DNA from: Salinarimonas sp.
Lineage (GTDB): Bacteria; Pseudomonadota; Alphaproteobacteria; Rhizobiales; Beijerinckiaceae
Length of the DNA stretch: 64,000 bases
NCBI GenBank assembly: GCA_020832565.1
Contig: JAFIEI010000002.1
Coordinates: forward strand, 1-64,000
Direction: 5' to 3'
The position numbers and the translations under genes are program-made. Under the pieces are notes generated by a model. That model had not been told where the DNA came from, did no database searches, and was given only the letters and a program-made list of their open reading frames with translations. Positions 34,495 to 43,536 of this stretch are shown in pieces; positions within the stretch are counted from its first letter, which is position 1; the number at the start of each line of letters is the position of its first letter.

Positions 34495-35652
34495 CTATTT
34501 CTTTTTCCCTGCACCTTTCTCCGCCGCCGCGCCGCGCTTTGCAGCTTTCGCGACTGCCGGCGCATCCCATCCCGGCAAGGCGTGGACGAGCACCTTGCGC
34601 ATCACGCTCGGAAGCGCCTCTTCGGCGAGTTCCTCGGCAGCACTGAAGCGCATGCCGTCGGGCGCTTGCGCATGCCGGTCGAGCCGGGCGTGGAAGATCG
34701 TCAGTTCCAGCGGGAAATGCGTGAAGACATGGCGCACGATGCCCGGGAGCCGCCGCCAGCGTGCTTCGCAGGGCGCGTCGAGAATGGCCTGGCTCAACGG
34801 ATAATCCGCCCGCCAGTCGCTTCCCGGCACCTCCGCCATGCCGCCCAGCAATCCGCTCGAAGGGCGCGTGCGAAGGAGCACCGCGCCGTCGGCGCGCTCG
34901 GCCACGAAAGCCGCCCCGTGGCGCACCTCGCGCGGCGCCTTCTTCGCCTTGCGGGGAAAGCTCTCCTGCAACCCTTCCCGGCGGGCCGTGCAATCGGCCA
35001 TCCAGGGACAGAGCGCGCAGGCCGGGCGTTTGGGCGTGCAGATCGTGGCGCCGAGATCCATCATCGCCTGGGCGAAATCCCCGGCGCGCTCCTGCGGAAC
35101 CATAGCCTGCGTGACAGTGCGGATGCGCGGCTTCGCGCCCGGCAGCAGCTCCTCCAGCGCGATCAGCCGGCTGACCACCCGCTCGACATTGCCGTCGACA
35201 GCGGCGGCGGGGATGTCGAAAGCGATGGCGGCAACGGCCGCAGCCGTATAGGTCCCGATGCCCGGCAGCGCGCGCAAGGCGTCTTCGTCGGCGGGAAAGC
35301 GACCGCCGTGATCATCCGCGACCACCTTGGCGCAGGCATGCAGGTTGCGCGCCCGCGAGTAATATCCCAGCCCGGCCCAGGCCTGCATGACCGCATCCTG
35401 CGGCGCCTCCGCGAGGCTCTCCACATCGGGAAAGCGTGCCAGAAAGCGTTCGTAATAAGGTTTGACCGCCTGAACCGTCGTCTGCTGCAGCATGATCTCC
35501 GACAGCCAGACCCGATACGGATCGGCGCGCGAACCCGCCGGCGCGCGCCAGGGCAGGCTGCGGCGATGCCGGTCGTACCAGACCAGCAGGGCCTGCGGAT
35601 CGGCGGGCGGGTTCTCGGCGGATTGCGGAGCGGGAGAGTTTGTCGGGGTCAC
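34495..35652 (-). CDS. mutY: Adenine DNA glycosylase MutY
   Basis: The 385-aa enzyme removes adenine mispaired with 8-oxoguanine. It shows the catalytic Glu in LSEIMLQQTTV, the helix-hairpin-helix LPGIGTYTAAAVAAIAF, VDGNVERV with the catalytic Asp, and four iron-sulfur cysteines spaced C-x6-C-x2-C-x5-C (starting CTPKRPAC). The C-terminal domain is Nudix-like (FVAERADGAVLLRTRPSSGLLGG). The start is GTG at 35652 with no strong ribosome-binding site; there is no good nearby ATG. Confidence 0.93.
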   Translation of the reverse strand: MTPTNSPAPQSAENPPADPQALLVWYDRHRRSLPWRAPAGSRADPYRVWLSEIMLQQTTVQAVKPYYERFLARFPDVESLAEAPQDAVMQAWAGLGYYSRARNLHACAKVVADDHGGRFPADEDALRALPGIGTYTAAAVAAIAFDIPAAAVDGNVERVVSRLIALEELLPGAKPRIRTVTQAMVPQERAGDFAQAMMDLGATICTPKRPACALCPWMADCTARREGLQESFPRKAKKAPREVRHGAAFVAERADGAVLLRTRPSSGLLGGMAEVPGSDWRADYPLSQAILDAPCEARWRRLPGIVRHVFTHFPLELTIFHARLDRHAQAPDGMRFSAAEELAEEALPSVMRKVLVHALPGWDAPAVAKAAKRGAAAEKGAGKKK

Positions 35653-35839
35653 GTCATGATTCGCGGTTGGATCGCAAGCCCATCCCTACCACCACCCGAT
35701 GCGCCCTGCCACAGGGCAGAGCGGCGCAGGGTGGTGCGGCCACAATACTTTAAATTACAATTTTTTTGATAACAATTTTTAGTTAAGTTTCAGAGGACCA
35801 ACGTACGCTTAAAATTAATACGCCACTGGAGTATAGTTT
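35653..35839. promoter_or_regulatory. AT-rich divergent promoter region
   Basis: Bases ~35740-35830 are strongly AT-rich (runs of A and T including a seven-T run) in otherwise GC-rich DNA. They lie between mutY (minus) and the HTH gene pair (plus). This is the likely promoter and operator of the pair, perhaps autoregulated by its HTH protein (inference). No clear palindromic operator was found. Confidence 0.45.
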
Positions 35840-36178
35840 TTGGAGCCGAAGGAGATTGACTACTTCCTTCTCGATGACGGATCGGACGGCGATGTCGCGA
35901 CAATCCAGGTCGAGGCGCCGGGCGCGACGATCATGATCATGGGCGAAGTGGAAGATGCAGACGGCGGTCTCGTCGTGGAACCTGCCCATATAGAAATCGC
36001 ACCGCCGGGTGCACGCGTCCTGACGCAGAGCAATATGCGCGTGATCGCGGCAAGAATTTTGGAGGAGACGGGTTATGACGAAATCGTCATTCGCGGCGCG
36101 CCTCGCACGACAGGGGCGCGTCCGGGCCATACCCCGCGTGAATTCAGGTTCGCGAGAAGAGGTCGTCCTGAAACCTGA
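35840..36178 (+). CDS. Hypothetical protein, 112 aa, upstream partner of HTH gene
   Basis: I do not recognise the family. The start is TTG at 35840, chosen because TGGAG lies eight bases upstream. The protein is acidic in its first half (EIDYFLLDDGSDGDVATIQVE; a stretch rich in beta-strand formers) with MRVIAARILEETGYDEIVI in the middle and a basic Arg-rich C-terminus. It overlaps the following HTH gene by 104 bases, which suggests tight coupling. Composition and arrangement are like toxin-antitoxin pairs, but no toxin motif is visible. Confidence 0.55.
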   Translation: MEPKEIDYFLLDDGSDGDVATIQVEAPGATIMIMGEVEDADGGLVVEPAHIEIAPPGARVLTQSNMRVIAARILEETGYDEIVIRGAPRTTGARPGHTPREFRFARRGRPET

Positions 36179-36593
36179 TCGCGACGCGCCTGATGTGATC
36201 GCAGCGACGCTGGCCATGGTCGCGCGCGGAATTACCATGCTCCGGGCCAAACGCGCAGTCGAGAGAGCCCTGGACGAGGGCAACGCGGTGATCGAACTGC
36301 CGATGGTCGAGGATCAGAAGGCTCTGGCCAAAGATCTCGAAACGGCAGGAATAGCCATCACTTTCCGCAGCGTCGCGGACCGTGATCTGAAGGAGCACTT
36401 CTCCGTCCGGCTGAAAGGCCTCCGGAAGCGCCTCGGCATGTCTCAGGAAGACTTTGCGCGGTGCTACAATCTGGATACGAAGACCGTGCAGGGGTGGGAA
36501 ATCGGCAAGATTCCCGACCGTGGCAATCGGCACCTGATCCGGATGATCGAGAAGGACCCGGTCACAATAAGGCGCCTCGTCAACGAAGGCTGA
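36075..36593 (+). CDS. HTH protein with L7/L12- or ClpS-like N-terminal domain
   Basis: A 172-aa protein. Residues ~38-98 (DVIAATLAMVARGITMLRAKRAVERALD...KALAKDLETAGIAITF) have the pattern of the ribosomal L7/L12 C-terminal or ClpS fold: helix, AKRAVE helix, strand, helix, AGI-strand. Residues ~112-165 are an Xre/NadS-type helix-turn-helix (LRKRLGMSQEDFARCYNLDTKTVQGWE). It probably represses its own promoter and binds the product of the preceding gene. Both assignments are by pattern only; the HTH is the surer of the two. Confidence 0.75.
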   Translation: MTKSSFAARLARQGRVRAIPRVNSGSREEVVLKPDRDAPDVIAATLAMVARGITMLRAKRAVERALDEGNAVIELPMVEDQKALAKDLETAGIAITFRSVADRDLKEHFSVRLKGLRKRLGMSQEDFARCYNLDTKTVQGWEIGKIPDRGNRHLIRMIEKDPVTIRRLVNEG

Positions 36594-36613
36594 CCCGCTC
36601 AACGGCTGAAGCC

Positions 36614-37591
36614 TCACAGCCCCTCGAACAGCGCACTCGAGATATAGCGCTCGGCGAAGGAGCAGGCGAAGGTGACGATGCGTTTGCCGCGGTTTTCCGG
36701 GCGCGCGCCCACTTCCAGCGCGGCGGCGAGATTGGCGCCCGTGGAAATGCCGCCGGGGATGCCTTCGTTGCGCGCGAGCGCACGGGAGAAGTCGAAGGCG
36801 GTCTGGTTGCCCACGGTGATCACCTCATCGATCACGTCACGATCGAGGATGTCGGGCACGAAGCCGGCGCCGATCCCCTGGATCTTGTGCGGCCCGGGCT
36901 GGCCACCGGAGAGGACGGGCGAGTCCTCCGGCTCGACGGCGATCACCCGCAGATCCGGATTGCGCGCTTTGAGCACGCTGCCGACACCGGTGATGGTGCC
37001 GCCGGTGCCGATCGCGGAGACGATGATATCGACATTGCCGCCGGTATCGTTCCAGATCTCCTCCGCCGTGGTTTCGCGGTGGATCTGCGGATTGGCCGGG
37101 TTGGCGAATTGCTGGGGGATCACGGCGCCGGGAATCGTATCGCGCAATTCCTGCGCGCGGTTCACCGCGCCACGCATGCCGAGCGGCCCCGGTGTCAGTT
37201 CGAGCTCGGCACCGAGGAAGCTGAGCATCTTGCGCCGCTCCAGCGACATCGTCTCGGGCATGACCAGGATCAGCCGATAGCCGCGCGCGGCAGCGACGAA
37301 AGCGAGCGCGATGCCGGTATTGCCGGATGTCGGCTCGATCAGCACCCCGCCGGGGCGCACGAGCCCCTGCGTCTCGAGCGAATCGATCATGGCGACGCCG
37401 ATGCGATCCTTGACGCTGGCGATCGGGTTGAAGAATTCGAGCTTGAGCAGGATCTCGGCATCGACCCCGTGCGCCGCCGGCATGCGTGCAAGCCGCACCA
37501 GCGGCGTATCCGCGATGGTCTGCGTGATGGAATCGTAGATGCGGCCACGGCCTCTGCCGACCGTGCCATGCGCATGTGTGCCGTCGCTCAT
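36614..37591 (-). CDS. cysK: Cysteine synthase A
   Basis: A 325-aa PLP enzyme converting O-acetylserine and sulfide to cysteine. The PLP lysine is in SVKDRIG, the substrate loop is TSGNTG and the phosphate loop is GTGGTITG. The start at 37591 has GGGAGG upstream, giving a ~20-residue leader rich in Gly and His before IYDSITQTI; the longer frame to 37687 is rejected. The Rrf2 regulator gene lies 29 bases upstream on the same strand, suggesting one operon. Confidence 0.93.
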   Translation of the reverse strand: MSDGTHAHGTVGRGRGRIYDSITQTIADTPLVRLARMPAAHGVDAEILLKLEFFNPIASVKDRIGVAMIDSLETQGLVRPGGVLIEPTSGNTGIALAFVAAARGYRLILVMPETMSLERRKMLSFLGAELELTPGPLGMRGAVNRAQELRDTIPGAVIPQQFANPANPQIHRETTAEEIWNDTGGNVDIIVSAIGTGGTITGVGSVLKARNPDLRVIAVEPEDSPVLSGGQPGPHKIQGIGAGFVPDILDRDVIDEVITVGNQTAFDFSRALARNEGIPGGISTGANLAAALEVGARPENRGKRIVTFACSFAERYISSALFEGL

Positions 37592-37620
37592 GACGCCTCC
37601 CGAAGACCCGTCGCTACCGT

Positions 37621-38073
37621 TCAAATGGCGAAATCGAGTGCCGGCGGCGGGCCGCCGAAGACGGCCTTCTGCTCGGCCTGCTGACACAGATCCTCAATCG
37701 TATAGGCATCGAGCGATGCCAGGAAACTCTCACCGGCCTCCTTGACGGCGGGGCCGACCACGGAATCGACGAGCTTGGATTCGGGCAACGGCGGCAGGCC
37801 GTCCTCCCCGGTCGCGGTCATCGCGGCGCGTACCACGTCTCCGGCAGTGATCTTGCGCCGTTCGCGGGCGAGCTCGTAGCCGCCGCGCGGACCGCGAACG
37901 CCCTTGAGAATGCCCTGGCGGACCAGCGCCTGGAGCACGGTCTCGAGATGACGTGGAGGCAGGTTATGCCGCTGGGCGAGAAGCTTGGCCGCGACCGGCG
38001 TCGGCCTGGCATGCAACGCAACATCCACCACCGCCGCAATCGCGAGCAGGGACCGCCGTGACAGAAGAATCAT
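37621..38073 (-). CDS. Rrf2-family regulator, CymR-like (no Fe-S cysteines)
   Basis: The 150-aa protein has the Rrf2 winged helix: [17 protein letters not shown], the recognition region [33 protein letters not shown] and the dimerisation helix. IscR-type members have three cluster cysteines; here the only cysteine is in the C-terminal DLCQQ, so it cannot bind a cluster the same way. Lying directly before cysK, it is a good candidate repressor of sulfur assimilation, as CymR is in Bacillus. GAGG precedes the ATG. Confidence 0.87.
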   Translation of the reverse strand: MILLSRRSLLAIAAVVDVALHARPTPVAAKLLAQRHNLPPRHLETVLQALVRQGILKGVRGPRGGYELARERRKITAGDVVRAAMTATGEDGLPPLPESKLVDSVVGPAVKEAGESFLASLDAYTIEDLCQQAEQKAVFGGPPPALDFAI

Positions 38074-38115
38074 CTCGCAAGAACCTCGTACCGTAGGCGC
38101 GCCCGCGGACGCGTG

Positions 38116-38568
38116 TCACAGACCCGTCGAACCGAAGCCCCCTGCCCCGCGCGGCGTCGGGTCGATCGCCGCTACCGGAACGAGTTGCGCCCGCGTTACC
38201 GGTGCGACCACCATCTGCGCGATGCGCATGCCCCGTGTTACCACGAACGGCGCCTCGCCGTGATTGATCAGCACCACGCCGACCTCTCCCCGGTAATCGC
38301 AATCGATCGTGCCGGGCGTATTCAGGACGGTGACACCGTGCTTGAGCGCGAGCCCCGAGCGCGGCCTCACCTGGGCTTCGTACCCCTCCGGTATTTGAAG
38401 CTTCAATCCCGTCGGCACAAGGGCCCTTTCAAATTTTTCCATTTTTATCGGGGAATTTTCCGCAATAGCGGCGAGAAGATCGAAACCCGCCGCGCCGGCG
38501 CTCTCATAGGCGGGCAATGGCAATCCCTCGGCATGCGGCATCACCTGAACGGCGAGGGTGATGCTCAT
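38116..38568 (-). CDS. dut: dUTP diphosphatase
   Basis: A 150-aa trimeric dUTPase that hydrolyses dUTP to dUMP. Conserved segments are [45 protein letters not shown] (active-site Asp) and the C-terminal [11 protein letters not shown]-loop-like motif. The start at 38568 gives MSITLAVQ; the ATG overlaps the coaBC stop (TGA at 38565-38567). The upstream frame to 38622 is rejected. Confidence 0.95.
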   Translation of the reverse strand: MSITLAVQVMPHAEGLPLPAYESAGAAGFDLLAAIAENSPIKMEKFERALVPTGLKLQIPEGYEAQVRPRSGLALKHGVTVLNTPGTIDCDYRGEVGVVLINHGEAPFVVTRGMRIAQMVVAPVTRAQLVPVAAIDPTPRGAGGFGSTGL

Positions 38569-39836
38569 GCGCCGCCCCCGTTCCCGGTCTGCCCGCCCGC
38601 AGCACCGAGGCGGGCGATGCATTCTGCGACGAGCCGCTCGGCCACTGCATCCTTGTCCATTTCCGGCCAGCTGGTTACCGCATCGCCGGCATCGATGAGA
38701 TGCACGGCATTGCGCGCACCGCCCATCACCCCGCCCGCGACACCGCTCCCGGCCGAGACGTCGTTGGCGACGATCAGGTCACAGCCCTTGCGTGCGCGCT
38801 TGGCCTTTGCGAGCGCCACCACGTCATGGGTCTCGGCTGCGAAGCCGACGACGAGGGGCGGGCGCCCCTGCGCCATCGCGGAGACCGAGGCGAGGATATC
38901 AGGGTTTTCCACCAAGGCGAGGGCCGGCGGGCCACTGCCGTCCTTCTTGAGCTTGCGTGCAGCATCCTGCTGCGTGCGCCAATCCGCGACGGCAGCGGCG
39001 AAGATCGCGATATCCGCCGGCAGCGCGGCATCGACCGCCGCCTTCATCTCCCGCGCGGTCTCGACCGGGACAAGATCGACGCCCGGCGGGGCCGGGATCG
39101 AGACCGGTCCGGAGACGAGGGTCACCCGCGCGCCCGCGCGCGCCGCCGCAGTCGCGATGGCATGTCCCTGCCGCCCGGAGGAGCGGTTGGCGATGTAGCG
39201 CACCGGATCGATCGGCTCATGGGTCGGTCCGGAGGTGACGAGCACGTGCCGGCCCGCAAGCGGTGCATCGCCGGACGCGCCCGCCTGCGCGAACAGCCCC
39301 TGCACCGCCGCGACGATCGCCATCGGCTCGGCCATGCGCCCCGCACCGGTTTCCGGCTCGGCCATGGGCCCGGAATCGGGGCCCACCACATGCACGCCAT
39401 CGGCTTCGAGCGTGGCGAGATTGCGCCGGGTGGCCGGATGCGCCCACATGGCGGGATTCATCGCCGGCGCGATCAGGATCGGCAGACGCGTGGCGAGCAG
39501 AACCGTAGTGGCGAGATCATCGGCGAGGCCTTGTGCCATGCGCCCCATCAGGTTGGCGGTGGCGGGGGCGACCACCACGCAATCGGCATCGCGCGCCAGA
39601 CGAATATGCCCGATCGCCGCCTCGTCGGCACGGTCGAACAGATCGGTATAGGTCTTCTCGCCGGCCAAAGCGGCAGCGGCGAGGGGCGTGACGAATTCCT
39701 GGGCGCCGGCGGTCATCACGCAGCGCACCTGCCCACCGGCATCACGCAGACGCCGGATCAGGTCGAGGGATTTATAGGCGGCGATGCCGCCACCGATGAT
39801 CAAAAGAACCCGCCTGCCCTGCAATACGCCCGTCAT
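38565..39836 (-). CDS. coaBC: Bifunctional CoaBC (PPC decarboxylase / PPC synthase)
   Basis: The 423-aa fusion makes 4'-phosphopantetheine for coenzyme A. The N-terminal flavoprotein decarboxylase shows [40 protein letters not shown] and PAMNPAMW; the C-terminal synthetase shows [31 protein letters not shown] and KLKK. It overlaps dut by four bases, the usual coaBC-dut arrangement. The 5' flank (39855-39876) has overlapping palindromes. Confidence 0.95.
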   Translation of the reverse strand: MTGVLQGRRVLLIIGGGIAAYKSLDLIRRLRDAGGQVRCVMTAGAQEFVTPLAAAALAGEKTYTDLFDRADEAAIGHIRLARDADCVVVAPATANLMGRMAQGLADDLATTVLLATRLPILIAPAMNPAMWAHPATRRNLATLEADGVHVVGPDSGPMAEPETGAGRMAEPMAIVAAVQGLFAQAGASGDAPLAGRHVLVTSGPTHEPIDPVRYIANRSSGRQGHAIATAAARAGARVTLVSGPVSIPAPPGVDLVPVETAREMKAAVDAALPADIAIFAAAVADWRTQQDAARKLKKDGSGPPALALVENPDILASVSAMAQGRPPLVVGFAAETHDVVALAKAKRARKGCDLIVANDVSAGSGVAGGVMGGARNAVHLIDAGDAVTSWPEMDKDAVAERLVAECIARLGAAGGQTGNGGGA

Positions 39837-39854
39837 CGCCTTACATCTCTCGCC

Positions 39855-39876
39855 TCGACAGGCCTGTCGACAGGCC
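39855..39876. promoter_or_regulatory. Overlapping palindromes upstream of coaBC
   Basis: CGACAGGCCTGTCG (39856-39869) is a perfect 14-base palindrome, and GGCCTGTCGACAGGCC (39861-39876) a perfect 16-base palindrome. Together they contain TCGACAGGCC twice as a direct repeat (39855-39864, 39867-39876). They sit 19 bases before the minus-strand coaBC start codon and past the stop side of the Mth938-like gene. They could be an operator or a terminator stem for the latter; no T-run follows. Confidence 0.45.
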
Positions 39877-39921
39877 CTTTCGCCTCATAGCACGACGATG
39901 CCTCCGGACGGAAATCGCCCG

Positions 39922-40305
39922 TCACGGCACGGCGATCAATGCCGCCGCGACGCGCCGGTCTTCGGCGAGGAGGATGTTGAAGGTGCGGGCCGCCGCGCCC
40001 GTCTGCATCACGTCGATGCGCATGCCCGGATCGCGCAGGCGCCAGGCGAGCGGCTCCGGCAGCGGCACGATGTTGCGGCCGGTGCCGATCAAAAGGAGCT
40101 CGATCTCCTGCGCCTCAGCGAAAACCTGGGCGAAGGCGGCTTCGTCGAGCGCGCCCGCGTCATCGACATCCCATTTGGAAATGCCGGACGGCAAAGCGAG
40201 GATGGAGCCCTTGTGCGACATTTCCGCGAAACGGAAGCCGCCATTGCCGTAGGCGTCGATCGGAAAGCGACCGGGCACGAATCCGTCATAGATCGGCCCG
40301 GCCAT
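39922..40305 (-). CDS. Mth938/DUF498 family protein (NDUFAF3-like)
   Basis: The 127-aa protein has the Mth938-like fold pattern: YDGFVPGRFPIDAYGNGGFRF, LLIGTGRNIVPLPEPLAWRLRDPGMRIDVMQTGAAARTFNIL and a C-terminal AEDRRVAAALIAV. The mitochondrial relative NDUFAF3 assists complex I assembly, and alphaproteobacterial homologues commonly sit next to secF. The start at 40305 has GGAG seven bases upstream; the frame to 40380 is rejected. Four bases after secF. Confidence 0.9.
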   Translation of the reverse strand: MAGPIYDGFVPGRFPIDAYGNGGFRFAEMSHKGSILALPSGISKWDVDDAGALDEAAFAQVFAEAQEIELLLIGTGRNIVPLPEPLAWRLRDPGMRIDVMQTGAAARTFNILLAEDRRVAAALIAVP

Positions 40306-40309
40306 CGGC

Positions 40310-41266
40310 TCACTCCGCCGGCTGTGCGGCATCCGCCTCGGCCTCGGCCTGAGCCGCTGCGCCGACCCTGGTGGTCGCACGCACGCCGAGATAGATCAGG
40401 ATCGGCGCAGCCACGAAGATCGAGGAATAGGTGCCGATCACCAGGCCGAAGATCATCGCATAGGCAAAGCCCTTGATGATCTCACCACCCAGAAAGGCCA
40501 GCGCCAGCAGGGCGAGGAGGGTCGTCGTGCTGGTCAGGATCGTACGCGACAGGGTCGCGTTTACCGCGATGTCGAGTACCTCGTAGACGCTGACTTTCTT
40601 GTATTTGCGCATGGTCTCGCGGATGCGGTCATAGACCACCACGGTATCGTTGAGCGAATAGCCCAGAATGGTCAGGAGTGCGGCGATCGAGGTCATGTTG
40701 AACTCGATCTGCGTGATCGCGAAGAAGCCTATGGCGAGCACGAGATCGTGCAATGTCGCGATCACGGCGCCGATGGCGAAATGCCATTCGAACCGGAACC
40801 AGAGATAAACCAGCACCCCGAAAATGGCCATCACCACGCCAAGCGTACCCGATTGCACGAGCTCGGCCGAGACGCGTGGCCCGACCACCTCCACGCGGCG
40901 TATATCGTAATCGCCTTCGAAAGTGGCCCGCAGGGCCGAGACGACCTCCTGCTGCGCCTCCTCGCCGCCGTCCTGCAGCTGCACCCGCAGGGCGACGTCG
41001 CGCGGCGTGCCGAATTCCTGCACCTCGACACCGCCGAAGCCCAGCTGGTTGGCGTCGACGCGGATCTGCGCGATATCGGCATTGCCCTCACGGGCCTGCA
41101 TTTCCATCACCGTGCCGCCACGGAAATCGATGCCGGTATTCATGCCGAAATGGAGGAATGCCGCCACCGCCAGGATGGAGAGCAGTGCCGAAAGCGGGAA
41201 TGTCCAGCGGCGATACCACATGAAGCGGTAGCGGGTCTCGACGGGGACGTAGCGGACGAGCCACAT
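40310..41266 (-). CDS. secF: Protein translocase subunit SecF
   Basis: A 318-aa membrane protein with six hydrophobic segments; with SecD it drives late steps of Sec export using the proton gradient. Family marks are GIDFRGGTVMEM in the periplasmic start, the LWFRFEWHFAIGAV segment, and the D-x-R loop DTVVVYDRIRE. GAGGAG precedes the ATG. The C-terminal tail is Ala/Glu-rich. It lies 12 bases after secD. Confidence 0.95.
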   Translation of the reverse strand: MWLVRYVPVETRYRFMWYRRWTFPLSALLSILAVAAFLHFGMNTGIDFRGGTVMEMQAREGNADIAQIRVDANQLGFGGVEVQEFGTPRDVALRVQLQDGGEEAQQEVVSALRATFEGDYDIRRVEVVGPRVSAELVQSGTLGVVMAIFGVLVYLWFRFEWHFAIGAVIATLHDLVLAIGFFAITQIEFNMTSIAALLTILGYSLNDTVVVYDRIRETMRKYKKVSVYEVLDIAVNATLSRTILTSTTTLLALLALAFLGGEIIKGFAYAMIFGLVIGTYSSIFVAAPILIYLGVRATTRVGAAAQAEAEADAAQPAE

Positions 41267-41278
41267 GATCGGCGCTCC

Positions 41279-42889
41279 TCAATTCATCGCAAGCTGCTTG
41301 GGACGCATGACCTTGAACCAGGTCGCGATCATCAAGCGCGTGAGCGTGAAGGCGGTAAAGACGGTGGTGACGATGCCCAGCGACAGGGTCACGGCAAAGC
41401 CGCGGACCGGGCCCGTCCCGAGGAAGAAGAGGATACCGGCCGCGATCAGCGTCGTGATATTGGCATCGAGAATGGTGCCCAGCGCCCGCGAGAAGCCGGT
41501 ATCGAGCGCCTGTATCGCAGATCGCCCGATGCGTTCCTCCTCGCGTACGCGCTCGTAGATGAGCACGTTCGAATCCACCGCCATGCCCAGCGTCAGCACG
41601 ATGCCGGCGATGCCCGGCAGCGTCAGCGTGGCGCCCAGAGCCGAGAGCAGGCCGAAGAGCAGAAGCATGTTCACCGACAGGGCCACCGTCGCCATCACGC
41701 CGAAGAAACCGTAGGCGGCGATGATGAAGGCGACGACGAGCGCCGCGCCGACGATGGCGGCCATGGTGCCGGCATAGATCGAATCGGCGCCCAGGCCCGG
41801 ACCGACCGTGCGCTCCTCGACGATGGTGAGCGTCGCCGGCAGTGCACCCGAGCGCAGCAGCACCGCGAGGTCATTGACCTCCTGGACGGTGAAGCTGCCG
41901 GTGATCTGCCCGGCGCCGCCGGTGATCGGCGACTGGACGCGCGGTGCGGAAATCACTTCCTCGTCGAGCACGATGGCGAGCTGGCGCCCGACATTGCGCG
42001 TCGTCGCCTCGCCGAAGCGCTGCGCGCCGGAGACGTTGAAGCGGAAGGTGACGATCGGCTGATTGGTCTGCTGATCGAAGGAGGGCTGGGCATCGATCAG
42101 ATCCTCGCCGCCGACGATGACCCGATTTTCCACATCGACCGGCTCGTCCCCCGCCTCGCGCAGGGGCATCCGGACCGTGTCCGTGTCGCCCGGATTGGCG
42201 AGGAAGCGGAATTCGAGCTGGGCGGTTTCGCCGAGCAGCGCCTTGAGCCGCTCGGGATCCTGCAGGCCCGGCACCTGCACGAGGATACGGTCGGTACCCT
42301 GACGCTGGATATTGGGTTCGGTGGTGCCGAGCGCGTCGATGCGCCGGCGCAGCACCTCGATCGACTGCGCGAGGGCACGGTCGATGCGCTCGGAGAGTCC
42401 CTCGTCGGTCACCTGCAGGCGGATCAGGCCGTCGGCGCGCTCCTCGACGACAAGCGTGGCAGCCCCGGGCTGGCCGAAGACCGCATCGGTGATCGGCTCC
42501 GAGAGATCGCGCAGGCGCGGCATCATCCGCGCCCGGGCCTCGTCGTCGGGGATGGTCAGTTCGACGGTGCGGTTGGTGATGCGGATGCCGCCCTCGAGCG
42601 GCGTACGTGTCTCACGCAGGAGGTTGCGGACCTGGTCGCGAACCTGTGTCGCCTCGTTGCGCGCGAGTTCGTTTGTATCCACCTGCAGAAGCACGTGCGA
42701 GCCGCCCTGCAGGTCGAGCCCGAGCACGACCGCCCGGTCCGGAACCAGGAAATCCGGGATCCATCCGGGCGCGGCAAGGGTCACGGCCTCACGCTGCTGC
42801 ACCGACAGCAGGTTGGGCAGGGCGAGGTACATGCCGAAGAACAGCGCCATCAGAATGGCGACCGTCTTGGTGGCAGAGATGCGCAACAT
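41279..42889 (-). CDS. secD: Protein translocase subunit SecD
   Basis: A 536-aa SecD with an N-terminal membrane segment, a large periplasmic domain beginning VVLGLDLQGGSHVLL, the P1 region containing NRVIVGGEDLIDAQPSFD, and five C-terminal membrane segments with VDSNVLIYERVREE. The ATG at 42889 (GGGAG about ten bases upstream) is preferred over a TTG at 42913. First of the secD-secF pair, 102 bases after yajC. Confidence 0.95.
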   Translation of the reverse strand: MLRISATKTVAILMALFFGMYLALPNLLSVQQREAVTLAAPGWIPDFLVPDRAVVLGLDLQGGSHVLLQVDTNELARNEATQVRDQVRNLLRETRTPLEGGIRITNRTVELTIPDDEARARMMPRLRDLSEPITDAVFGQPGAATLVVEERADGLIRLQVTDEGLSERIDRALAQSIEVLRRRIDALGTTEPNIQRQGTDRILVQVPGLQDPERLKALLGETAQLEFRFLANPGDTDTVRMPLREAGDEPVDVENRVIVGGEDLIDAQPSFDQQTNQPIVTFRFNVSGAQRFGEATTRNVGRQLAIVLDEEVISAPRVQSPITGGAGQITGSFTVQEVNDLAVLLRSGALPATLTIVEERTVGPGLGADSIYAGTMAAIVGAALVVAFIIAAYGFFGVMATVALSVNMLLLFGLLSALGATLTLPGIAGIVLTLGMAVDSNVLIYERVREEERIGRSAIQALDTGFSRALGTILDANITTLIAAGILFFLGTGPVRGFAVTLSLGIVTTVFTAFTLTRLMIATWFKVMRPKQLAMN

Positions 42890-42991
42890 GCTCGTGCGAC
42901 TCCCGGGAATCAAATGACGTTGCTCGAGACGCGGCGGCTTCCCGAAGGCTCACCGCGCCGTTGTCGCGAAGATTGTGCCGGATTTCCGGCC

Positions 42992-43330
42992 TCAGCTCTT
43001 CGCGCCCTCCTTCGCCGGCTCGCCCTTGGCGCGAACATCGGCGACCATGCCGCGAATCACACGCACGCGCACACCCTCGGCGATCTCGACTTCGATCTCA
43101 TTGTCGTCGACGACCTTCGAGATCTTGCCCGTGATGCCGCCATTGGTGATGACAGTATCACCGCGCCGCAGATTCTTCACGAGTTCCTGATGCGCCTTCA
43201 CACGCTTTTGCTGCGGGCGAATGATGAGAAACCACATGATGACGAAAATGAGGATGAACGGCAGAAGCTGGAGAAAAATATCTCCGCCGCCGCCGCCGGC
43301 GGCCTGTGCGTAAGCGGGCGTGATGATCAC
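42992..43330 (-). CDS. yajC: Sec translocase accessory protein YajC
   Basis: A 112-aa single-pass protein associated with SecDF. A short periplasmic PAYAQAAGGGGGD segment is followed by the membrane helix (LLPFILIFVIMWFLII), the characteristic RPQQKRVKAHQELVKNL, and a small beta domain (GDTVITNGGITGKI). The GTG at 43330 has AGGAG seven bases upstream and is preferred over an ATG at 43348 that lacks a ribosome-binding site. Confidence 0.93.
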   Translation of the reverse strand: MIITPAYAQAAGGGGGDIFLQLLPFILIFVIMWFLIIRPQQKRVKAHQELVKNLRRGDTVITNGGITGKISKVVDDNEIEVEIAEGVRVRVIRGMVADVRAKGEPAKEGAKS

Positions 43331-43536
43331 TGGTGACTCCTGATGCATGTGCGCCGGATGCTGCGGCCCTTCGACCGTGCCTCCGCCGTATCGTTCGAAA
43401 GCGGCGCAACTTATAGCGATGCAGGCGCCGAAAGCAAACCGTGATCGGTGTCTTGCACGATGGACCCTGCGAGACCTTCGGGATATGGAAACCCCGTTAC
43501 CCTTTTGCAACGCCCGCATGCCCTGAAGGCCCGTAC

